From Bin75 sp965200435 (GTDB taxonomy: Bacteria; Nitrospirota; Nitrospiria; Nitrospirales; UBA8639), in the NCBI GenBank assembly GCA_965200435.1, contig OZ241337.1, positions 2,480,001 through 2,544,000 on the forward strand: a DNA stretch of 64,000 nt. The letters are read 5' to 3'. Shown piece after piece: positions 27,561 to 34,848 of the stretch (position 1 is the stretch's first letter; every line of letters begins with the position of its first letter). Under the pieces are notes generated by a model. That model was not told where the DNA came from. It did not search any database and saw nothing but the letters and a program-made list of their open reading frames with translations. A program made the translations under genes and the position numbers.

Positions 27561-27706
27561 GGACCCGCTGATTTCGTGCACTATCGGGCGCATGGCGGCG
27601 TGGTGTCCTCGCTCACCCCTCGACTATCCACTTGATATGTCTCGGGTTTCGCTGCGGGACGCCTTGCCCGGCATCCCGCTCTCACACGAAATCAGAGGGT
27701 CCCTAA
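27557..27706. mobile_element. MITE copy 7
   Basis: The left end CTAGGGACCC contributes the TAG stop of the surface-protein gene. The termini GGGACCC and GGGTCCC differ from the usual GGGAACC/GGTTCCC on both arms together, so pairing is conserved. Confidence 0.85.
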
Positions 27707-28592
27707 GGCAGGCCTGTCTGTGAGCAGGGGCGGGTGACGCCTGCGGCGAACTCCAAGCAACGCCATGAGATGGCGCTGCTACAGAAGAGGGGGAGCCTGG
27801 GCCGCCTCTCCGTGACCATTCTTCCTTCACCAACGACTCGAGTGCCCAAGGTGGTGGACCTAGACACCGCTAAGCCGACCTGCAATTTGCTGTGGTCCTC
27901 CCCGACATGTGTCATCGGGGGTCTTGGGTTGGCCGCTCCGCATGTGTCGCTGTCGCATTTTATGCGGCTTTTGGAGCGGTTCGCTGTTCAAGCAGCGCCA
28001 TGAGATGGCGCCGCTACAGAAGAGGGGGAGCCTGGGCCGTCTCTCCGTAACCATTCTTCTTTCACCAACGACTCGAGTGCCCAAGGTGGTGGACCTAGAC
28101 ACTCCGCCTGTGTCGCGGCCGCCTCTTATGTGGCTCTTGGAGGGGCCGCGGTTCAAGCAGCGCCATGAGATGGCGCTGCTACAGAAGAGGGGGAGCTGGG
28201 GCGCCACTTTCCGGGACCAAGCCTCCTGCCCCAGCAACCCGCAACGGACAGGCATCGGTGTTCAGGCATATCGGGGAGCCCGGGTTATGGTTTTTGCATG
28301 TGTAGCGGCGGATCTTATGCTGCTGTTCAAGCAGCGCCATGAGATGGCGCCGCTACAGAAGAGGGGGAGCCTGGGGCGCCACTCTCCGGGACCAGGCCTC
28401 CTGCCCCAGCAACCCGCAACGGACAGGCACCGGTGTTCAGGCATATCGGGGAGCCCGGGTTATGGTCTTTGCCTGTGTAGCGGCGGGATCTTATGCCGCT
28501 GGACGAGGTCGCGGTCCAAGCGGCGCCATGAGATGGCGCCGCTACACAAGAGGGGGAGTCTGGGGCGCCACTCTCCTGTCTAAGTTCAGAAC
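27707..28592. repeat. Long array of composite hairpin repeats
   Basis: At least five composite units. Each has a CAT-GAG-ATG hairpin, CTACAGAAGAGGGGGAGCC and a GGGCCGCCTCTCCG-like segment, then either an IS-right-end-like segment (CGAGTGCCCAAGGTGGTGG, about 27838 and 28075) or the CCGCAACGGACAGGCA segment (28230-28450), which is the 214-bp repeat of positions 1-640 in reverse. A CCCCGACA/CATCGGGG hairpin lies at 27901-27920. Open frames here are repeat artefacts. Confidence 0.85.
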
Positions 28593-28850
28593 CCATTGAC
28601 CCTCCTCGAAGCCGACCTGCAAGTTTCTGTGTTCAGCCCCGACATGGGTCATTGGGGGATCCATGGTCGACCGTTCCGCATTTGTCGCTGCCGCTGTTCA
28701 AGAAGCGCCATGAGATGGCGCTTCTACAGAAGAGGGGGAGCCTGGGCCGGCACTCGCCGGGACAATGTTTCCTTCACCAACGACCTGAGTGCCACAGGGG
28801 GTGGACCTCTACACTGCCTTGCCGTGCCGAGGGGTCTATGGTACGGTAAA
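28593..28850. repeat. Further hairpin repeats and a solo IS-left-end-like segment
   Basis: AAGTTCAGAACCCATTG near 28582-28600 resembles the IS left end. A CCCCGACATGGGTCATTGGGG hairpin-like segment follows at about 28638-28659, a CAT-GAG-ATG hairpin near 28706-28722, and an IS-right-end-like segment near 28785-28812. Confidence 0.65.
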
Positions 28851-28892
28851 AACGTGCGCCTTCGTGTTGAAAACGGAAAAACGGAAGGGATC

Positions 28893-29774
28893 GTGTTCAG
28901 ATTCGCCGGCTTAAAAATACTGGTGATCCTAGGTCTTGTCGTAGTCTGGAGCAGTCTGGGGCTCGGGCAGGGCACGCCAATCGTGATCCATGACGCGGGC
29001 CTCTACTTTCCCGATCAACCGGGAAATGAGTGGACCTATCAGGGCCGGATCACCGAAGGGGTCGTCAACCAGATTGAGGATAAAACGTTTGTGAACGTCT
29101 CGAAGGTTACGGGAAGAGAGAAAAAGGACGGTGTCATGGTCACGGTGTTTCACGATACCAATCCCGGAGACCAGGGACCAACTGACAGTTATTACGTTCG
29201 TGATGTCGCAGGGATTCGTTATTATGGCTCTAAACCCGGAACAATCCTGGAACAGCAGTTGATTCCTTATCAAATCGTGCGGTTTCCTCTTGAAATGCCA
29301 AGTTCCTTTCAGCAATTGGATCGGCAATCCCTCAACCTGGGCTTGGATCTGGATCGTGACGGGCAGGCGGAAACAGTGGACGTCCGGGCTACGGTGAGTG
29401 TCGGTGGGCAGGAAACCGTAACGGTGCCTTCAGGGACGTATGAACAGGCGATTCGTATGGAAGCACATATGAACTTGTTGGTGCATTTATCCGGAGACGG
29501 CACGCGGATTTCAGGATTCGACACCATGAAGCTGTGGTTGGTGAAAGGCGTGGGGCTGGTCAAGTATATTGAGCGGCAGATGGTGCCGATGGTCGGTGCC
29601 GGAAAGGACCGGCTGATTGAAATGACCGAGGAATTGAAAGAAGCCAGATTACAGGGCGGGACGGCCCTGCTCAGCCGGCGCAACTCCGCGACGCATGGTG
29701 TTCTCACACGTCAGCCGCTGAACCATGAATTCTTCCAGATACCCTTCTCCTCCGGCCTTGGCGCCCACCCCTGA
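28893..29774 (+). CDS. Secreted protein of unknown function
   Basis: About 293 residues with a clear signal peptide (FRFAGLKILVILGLVVVWSS, cleavage near LGLGQ). The mature protein is beta-rich: YFPDQPGNEWTYQGRI, DSYYVRDVAGIRYYG, a DLDRDGQ segment that looks like a calcium-type loop, and YEQAIRMEAHM followed by LWLVKGVGLVKY. The last motif (paired W-Y strands with VKGVGLVK) resembles periplasmic proteins that monitor lipid or polymer, as in DUF3108-like folds, but the assignment is not firm. GTG 28893 has a purine-rich site only two bases away; GTG 28854 is the alternative. The frame is open further upstream through repeat DNA, which I exclude. Confidence 0.65.
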   Translation: MFRFAGLKILVILGLVVVWSSLGLGQGTPIVIHDAGLYFPDQPGNEWTYQGRITEGVVNQIEDKTFVNVSKVTGREKKDGVMVTVFHDTNPGDQGPTDSYYVRDVAGIRYYGSKPGTILEQQLIPYQIVRFPLEMPSSFQQLDRQSLNLGLDLDRDGQAETVDVRATVSVGGQETVTVPSGTYEQAIRMEAHMNLLVHLSGDGTRISGFDTMKLWLVKGVGLVKYIERQMVPMVGAGKDRLIEMTEELKEARLQGGTALLSRRNSATHGVLTRQPLNHEFFQIPFSSGLGAHP

Positions 29775-29822
29775 CAGGCGATGGTCTCCCTAGCGTAGCG
29801 TCATCCGCCCTGCTGCGAGAGC

Positions 29823-30922
29823 TTACTGGTCGCGGCATGGTTTGACCCGGCGTCCGGTGATGTTCCCGTTGGGACCCAGGTTATTCATGAAGGTGCCTGA
29901 AAGGAGTTGATCTTTTTCACTCAGCAGGAGGCTTTCTTCCTGCACGATGCCTCGCGGAAATTCCCACCGGATGTAGACGGTATCCCCCCGGACCCGGATC
30001 GTATCCGGCCGGGGGTCCATCCGGTGGTATTGTGACGGGGGCGGGTAGACCATGACCGTTTTATGGTCGCTGTGGTTCTGATGATTGTGAATGAGCCATT
30101 GCCACGTTCCACACAGTCGTCGAAGACCTTTTTCGTTCTTTTGCTCGTCACGCCATTGTTGAATCGCCTGCCAATGCTTCCAGGTCTGCTGCTCATTCCT
30201 GACGTGTGTTTGCAGGAGGGTGGCCCGGACGTATGCCGTAGCCGTCGGCAAAAAAAACTGCCGGAGAAATCGATTGATGGACGGAGCAGGGTCATCCTGA
30301 AGAGGCTTCTCGTTCCGGCCTTCCTGCGCAGGCTGGCGATCCCAGGAATCCCGTAGTCGTTTCCGTACCCCTGCCGCTCCTTCGTTTTGCGCCAGAGTCA
30401 ACCAACTGTTCGGAGTGCCGATCCAGTCCGGGTATTGTTCATGAAGGAATTGCGTAAAGAAAGAGTAGGGGACAGAGAGCGGTTGCGTTGCGGGTTCCGG
30501 GGACTGCAATTGCGTGATGGCGCCGGTCAGGGCCAGGACAGCAGGCAGGTCTGGTTGGGATGGCTTGAGCCATTCGAGTTGTCGTTGCCGGCTATCGAAA
30601 ATCGATTGAATCATGGAGGTCTGTTCTTGATTGAAAGCAGTCAGGAGGTCGTTTGTCAGGTGCCACGTTGCGAGATTCGACATGAAGTGCAACAGGTGTT
30701 GCCTGAGTTCATTCGGGATGGGCGGTTGGTTCCCCCTGCGCTGTCGAAGCTCTTTGGTAACTGATCGCCGAATCTTTTCAGGAAAAAGATGGTGGCATCT
30801 TTCTCAGAAGCAATGGCGTGGATTTGAGAATCTGTTGCCCGCAGGAAATCCGAAAAACCAGATGCCGAAAGAGTTTGCGGCCATAGCAGGAAAGCCACGA
30901 GGATGAAAGCCCGCCATTCCAT
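29823..30922 (-). pseudogene. Secreted protein of unknown function with a one-base frameshift
   Basis: The N-terminus (from ATG 30922) has a signal peptide MEWRAFILVAFLLWPQTLSA and about 30 more residues, then leaves frame. The remaining roughly 320 residues continue in another frame without an ATG start, and the sequence upstream of that frame (EKIRRSVTKELRQRRGNQPP) still reads like protein. The two frames meet at a run of five T on the coding strand near 30783-30787; one added T would join them as ATIFF-PEKIRRS. The second part is Gln/Trp-rich, with a C-terminal beta segment (DTIRVRGDTVYIRWEF) typical of periplasmic proteins. A real inactivating deletion or an assembly error are both possible. 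Confidence 0.6.
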
Positions 30923-31036
30923 GGAACGACTCGAATCCGGCGACTTGAATCCCGCGATACGAGGAACGTTCGGAATGCCGTTTGATGCACACATGCTCAC
31001 GGTGCGCTGTGGCTTCGCTTGAGTCTGGACAAAGCG

Positions 31037-31852
31037 TTAAACGGGTAGTTGTTTTTTGAGAAAAGAGATGGTGTCGTCCCAAGCCTGCTTGGCCGCTGTT
31101 TCATGATAGCGGTCGGGCTGCACTTGGTCACAAAATCCATGGCCTGTGCCGGGATATTGACGGATTTCTAGGGTTTTTCCGGATTCCTGTGCCACGTGCG
31201 CCAGTTGTGCAAGCCCCTCGGCCGTCACGGAATCATCCGTTTCAGGAGCATGGTACAGAAGTGGACAATACATGTTCTTGATCGAATCAAGCGGGTCTGG
31301 AAGCTTTCCGTAAAAGGAGACGGCTGCCCGCAATCGCTTGCGCTTGAGGGCAAAGATGATAGCCAGGGTCCCGCCCAAGCCTAACCCGACCGCGGCATGT
31401 GCGTTGCGCAACGTAAATTCCAGATTGGGGTCTTCGGGGAGATTCGCATTCAAGAATTCACATGAGGCATTGATGTCCTGGAGGACCGTCGAAAGGTCGA
31501 TTCTTTCCGAGAGCGCATCGGCCACTTCGGCGTTGGCGGTGACCATGCCGCCCTGTCGGCCGTACAAGTTCGGAACCATGACCACATACCCCTCACAAGC
31601 CAGTCTCATGGCCAGATCTTTCCAATCCGGCGTCAAGCCCCATTTATCGTGGAGCAGGACAATGGAAGGAAATTTTCCCTTTTCTTGTGGCCAGAATTGA
31701 AACCCCTGGACTTGATGCTCTTTGGGGATTTTCGTGGCCGCATAGGGATCGATCATCTGGTCTTTATGGGTATCGAAAATGCCTTTGCTGGAAAAGCGAA
31801 CGGCTTTAAATCCGATTTGGTCCGACGTAAAAGGTGTGGTGTGATCCGGCAT
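31037..31852 (-). CDS. Dienelactone hydrolase-family protein lacking the usual Cys nucleophile
   Basis: A 271-residue alpha/beta hydrolase of the dienelactone hydrolase family: FPSIVLLHDKWGLTPDWKDLAMRLACEGYVVMVPNLYGRQGG is the family opening, and the acid and base positions are present in YHAPETDDSV and GTGHGFCD. At the nucleophile elbow the family has GxCxGG; here it reads GLGLGG (AAVGLGLGGTLAI), so Leu replaces Cys. The protein may be a non-hydrolytic homologue or use another residue. No SD-type start was needed to decide, since the first ATG fits the family length. It lies upstream of repeat DNA on its 5' side. Confidence 0.82.
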   Translation of the reverse strand: MPDHTTPFTSDQIGFKAVRFSSKGIFDTHKDQMIDPYAATKIPKEHQVQGFQFWPQEKGKFPSIVLLHDKWGLTPDWKDLAMRLACEGYVVMVPNLYGRQGGMVTANAEVADALSERIDLSTVLQDINASCEFLNANLPEDPNLEFTLRNAHAAVGLGLGGTLAIIFALKRKRLRAAVSFYGKLPDPLDSIKNMYCPLLYHAPETDDSVTAEGLAQLAHVAQESGKTLEIRQYPGTGHGFCDQVQPDRYHETAAKQAWDDTISFLKKQLPV

Positions 31853-31919
31853 GATGAGTTGAATCGTTGGCTCAGGTTACGAAAAAATATAGCGGTCGTA
31901 TCAAAAGCTTGTCAACGAA

Positions 31920-32095
31920 CTGTCTAGGTCCACCACCTTTGGCACTCGGGTTGATGGTGAAGGAGAAATGGTCACGGAGAGGCGGCCCATGCTCCCCCTC
32001 TTTTGTCGCTGCGCCATCTCATCGCGCTTCTTGGACAGCGGCCTCTCCAAGAGCCGCATGAGATGCGGAGCGACAAAGGTGGAGAACCGTTCGCT
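31920..32095. repeat. Composite hairpin repeat, reverse orientation
   Basis: Read on the minus strand this is one full composite unit: a CAT-GAG-ATG hairpin (about 32049-32066), a GCGCGATGAGATGGCGC variant (about 32011-32027), the AAAAGAGGGGGAGC tail, then the IS-right-end-like segment (about 31926-31955). Confidence 0.7.
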
Positions 32096-32104
32096 GGGGG
32101 ATGG

Positions 32105-32746
32105 TTAAAACAAGGGTTGATAGCGTCGGGAATAGAGGCCTGTGGCTTGTTCTCCGAATCCCAGGGAGGCACGTTCGGGTTGATTTTTCTGGCTGAGATT
32201 GACGGCGTAATGTCCTCGAACCTGTTCCATGGCGATTTCGTACGGGATGGTGCTCTGGTAAAAGTCGCCCGGCGCATGCGCCCCGACGGATAAAATTTCA
32301 ACGGCCTCGTGAACCGCGTATTTCGGATCGGAAAAAATATAAATCTCGGCCACGGCAAATTCACCCAAGTCGTTCCCCGGCGTGGTTGCCGGGATCTGTG
32401 AAGCAAGCGAGCCATCCTGCCGGGATGCTCTCAGGTGATTGAGTAAGGCGACAATCTGGCTGTCGGTGGTTTGTTGCGGAACAAGCAGGCTTAGCGCGTT
32501 CATGTCCTGAATGTGGGTCGTGACTTTTATCGAAGGCACGGGAACCGATTCGGCTTCCTTTAGCAGCAGCGTCAGATATTCCGACCGTGCTTCATTCCCT
32601 TGGGGGGGATGGATGTCCTTGGATTTTGGAATAATCGCCTGAATAAACAGCCAAAGCCCGATGATTACCCCAAAGATCACGATCGCCGGATGCAGGCCCA
32701 CCCGTTTAGCCTGTTCCTGCGGGGACTGGGGGGTCGACTTATTCAT
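32105..32746 (-). CDS. Membrane-anchored protein of unknown function, translationally coupled to mazG
   Basis: A 213-residue protein with a single transmembrane segment at about residues 18-40 (HPAIVIFGVIIGLWLFIQAII) and a predicted periplasmic remainder. The soluble part has an alternating helix/strand pattern (FAVAEIYIFSDPKYAVHEAV, IPYEIAMEQVRGHYAVNLS) but no family I recognise. Its ATG at 32746 overlaps the 3' end of mazG by 8 bases, so it is very probably expressed with mazG. No catalytic motifs are evident. It ends about 10 bases from repeat DNA. Confidence 0.7.
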   Translation of the reverse strand: MNKSTPQSPQEQAKRVGLHPAIVIFGVIIGLWLFIQAIIPKSKDIHPPQGNEARSEYLTLLLKEAESVPVPSIKVTTHIQDMNALSLLVPQQTTDSQIVALLNHLRASRQDGSLASQIPATTPGNDLGEFAVAEIYIFSDPKYAVHEAVEILSVGAHAPGDFYQSTIPYEIAMEQVRGHYAVNLSQKNQPERASLGFGEQATGLYSRRYQPLF

Positions 32747-33614
32747 GGTCCTGGTCCCGGCTTTCGAGGGGCATCGAAGCTTGGTGCGCGTCGATTTGTG
32801 CCTGACGTTTGGCGGCCTTCCACAAGGTATCCCATTCCACTGCCGTCATGTCCCGAAGTTCTTGACCTTCTTCATGTCCGCGACGTTCCATATACCGGAA
32901 ACGCGTCATGAACCGGTTGTTCGCCTTGCGAAGGGCTTCCTCCGGATTGACCTGTAAAAAACGCGCCACGTTCACGATGCTGAATAACACGTCCCCTAAC
33001 TCGTGTTCAACCGCGGCCTTTGTGTCCGGTTCGCGGCCGGCCGTTTCGGGGACGGGAAGATGGGTGGTGACCGCTCGCAGTTCCTCCAATTCTTCATCCA
33101 GCTTTCGCAAAACTTGTTCGGCAGTTTCCCAGTCAAACCCGACGCACGACGCTCGTTTTTGAATCTGATGTGCCCGTAACAGGGAGGGCAGGGAAGCCGG
33201 AATGCCTGCCAGGATCGAGTCGTCCCTGGACGACCGTTCGCTTCGTTTGATTTCCTCCCATTGTTGTACGACCTGTTCGGAATCGAGTCTCGGGGTTTCT
33301 CCGGATGTGGCCGTAAAGACGTGGGGATGTCGTCGAATGAGTTTCTGCGTCAACTCCGTGATGACGTCTTCCATGTCGAACGTCTGTGCCTCGGTCTCGA
33401 TCTGGGCGTGCAGCACAATTTGCAGCAACAGATCTCCCAGTTCTTCGCATAGGTGCCGGGGCTCTGACCCGTCGAGGGCGTCGAGCACTTCATAGGCTTC
33501 CTCTAGCAAAAAAGGCTTGAGTGACTCGTGGGTTTGCTTGACGTTCCACGGGCAACCTTCGGGAGAACGAAGCTTGGCCACCACTCTGATAAGATCTCGA
33601 AACGTTTGAGTCAT
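32739..33614 (-). CDS. mazG: Nucleoside triphosphate pyrophosphohydrolase MazG
   Basis: Hydrolyses NTPs to NMP and pyrophosphate, cleaning non-canonical nucleotides and lowering (p)ppGpp. The 291-residue protein has two MazG domains. The first has LRSPEGCPWNVKQTHESLKP, the EEAYEVLDALD helix and a CEELGDLLLQIVLHAQI helix, giving the ExxE-x12-28-ExxD metal-binding pattern. The second has LDEELEELRA and EHELGDVLFSIVNVARFL, again with ExxD. Length is typical for enterobacterial-type MazG. The downstream membrane protein overlaps its stop. Confidence 0.94.
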   Translation of the reverse strand: MTQTFRDLIRVVAKLRSPEGCPWNVKQTHESLKPFLLEEAYEVLDALDGSEPRHLCEELGDLLLQIVLHAQIETEAQTFDMEDVITELTQKLIRRHPHVFTATSGETPRLDSEQVVQQWEEIKRSERSSRDDSILAGIPASLPSLLRAHQIQKRASCVGFDWETAEQVLRKLDEELEELRAVTTHLPVPETAGREPDTKAAVEHELGDVLFSIVNVARFLQVNPEEALRKANNRFMTRFRYMERRGHEEGQELRDMTAVEWDTLWKAAKRQAQIDAHQASMPLESRDQDHE

Positions 33615-33707
33615 TCCATCCTCCAGTTTGCTGCGTTTCGTGTTGACCGGTTGGTTAGAATAACGGGTTTTTTCAACGGCTTCAATCGCCTGTATGGGGC
33701 CACCAGC

Positions 33708-33858
33708 TTTAGGGACCCTCTGATTGAGTGCACGATCTGGCGCATGGCGCCGTGGTGTCCTTGTTCAACCCTCACCTCTCTCTCTGATACGCTTCGGGTT
33801 TCGCTCCGGGACGCCTTGCCCTGTATCCCGCTATCACACGAAATCAGAGGTCCCCTAA
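33708..33858. mobile_element. MITE copy 8
   Basis: The ends read TTTAGGGACCCTCTG and CAGAGGTCCCCTAA. It lies 5' of mazG. Confidence 0.85.
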
Positions 33859-33869
33859 TCCGATCTACG

Positions 33870-34240
33870 GCGCCGCCTCCTCCTGTGTCGAGGAGTGTCA
33901 CAGGGTTCTGAATTTCTACATCGCTTTTTGGTCTTGCGAGGCCGTTGGGATTGTGCTAGTTTTTTTCAGGTTCGGACAGTGGCAAGTGCCATGAACCTGC
34001 CCTCGACAGGCTGTTATCGGGGGATGGTGTGGCTACGGAAGAGGGGGAGGTCAACAGACCCTCACCCCAACTCTCTCCCGAGGGCGAGGGAGTAGCCCCT
34101 TGTCGGATGACGCTCCGCTCATCCGGCCTACGGTTTTTGGTCAGGCGAAAAAAGCGCCATGAGATGGCGCGGCTACAAAGGCAAAGAGAACGGATCCGGA
34201 CCCCCGATGAAAGCTGTCGGAGAGGACAGCAGGGGGGGGC
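33870..34240. repeat. Repeat cluster: solo IS left end, nested hairpin, and two other repeat types
   Basis: On the minus strand, 33925-33875 reproduces the IS left end (TTCAGAACCCTGTGACACTC then CTCGACACAGGAGGAGG), including a MTLLDTGG start like the transposase's MALLDTGG. A nested hairpin module follows at about 33988-34030. A CCCTCACCCCAACTCTCTCC repeat at about 34060-34090, a GGATGACGCTCCGCTCATCC hairpin at about 34107-34126, and a CAT-GAG-ATG hairpin at 34148-34166 complete it. No gene is supported. Confidence 0.7.
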
Positions 34241-34273
34241 GTCAGATGTGTCAACGAATGAGGGAACATTTAC

Positions 34274-34666
34274 ATGACTGACAGTTCAGGATCGGGGTTT
34301 GTGGTCCGCGATAAACGGGGGCAGTCGAGGGAAGAGCCGGTGTCCGAGCCCGTCGCCGCTGCTTCGTCGCCTTCGCCGTCAGACTCGAAGCCGGTGCCCG
34401 TAGGCCCGCAGCTTTCGTTTTCGACGTTTGTGCTTTCGTTGGGTACGTCAGCCCTCATGTTGATGGGCGAGCAACTCTCGCCAGAGAATCCTGCCCTTCC
34501 GGTCAACCTGCCACAAGCCAAGGAAGTCATCGACATTCTTCTCATATTGCAAGAGAAAACCGAGGGTAATCTTACCGAAGAAGAGACGAACGTCCTTCGT
34601 GACATGTTATACACGTTGGAGATGAAGTACGTCGGGTTGGCTTCGGGTTCCCCTTCGCCCACGTAA
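34274..34666 (+). CDS. DUF1844 protein
   Basis: A 130-residue cytoplasmic protein. Residues 1-45 are a low-complexity Ser/Pro/Ala leader. Residues 46-125 match DUF1844: LSFSTFVLSLGTSALMLMGE, NLPQAKEVIDILLILQEKTEGNLTEEE, and a final helix LRDMLYTLEMKYV. Function unknown; in other genomes the family often lies beside ntrYX-type or ribosomal genes. Here it precedes the sensor kinase by about 180 bp on the same strand. Confidence 0.85.
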   Translation: MTDSSGSGFVVRDKRGQSREEPVSEPVAAASSPSPSDSKPVPVGPQLSFSTFVLSLGTSALMLMGEQLSPENPALPVNLPQAKEVIDILLILQEKTEGNLTEEETNVLRDMLYTLEMKYVGLASGSPSPT

Positions 34667-34848
34667 TGATCGTTGTTCCTGCCTTTTGTTTCCCGTACAC
34701 TTGCGGGTACGGTGAATCTTTTTGTTCTTTCGATCCATGAGGTTTCTGCCGGCAAGAGACCATAGAAGGGCCCTGTCCGGTGATGCCTCTCTTCACGCAT
34801 CTTGTACGCGCGCTTTCTCCGGTTGAGAGGTAGCCCTTCGCTTCCGTT

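Noticed and set aside
28327..28599. Open frames through the second repeat array
   Set aside because: Translated repeat DNA; no independent coding signal.
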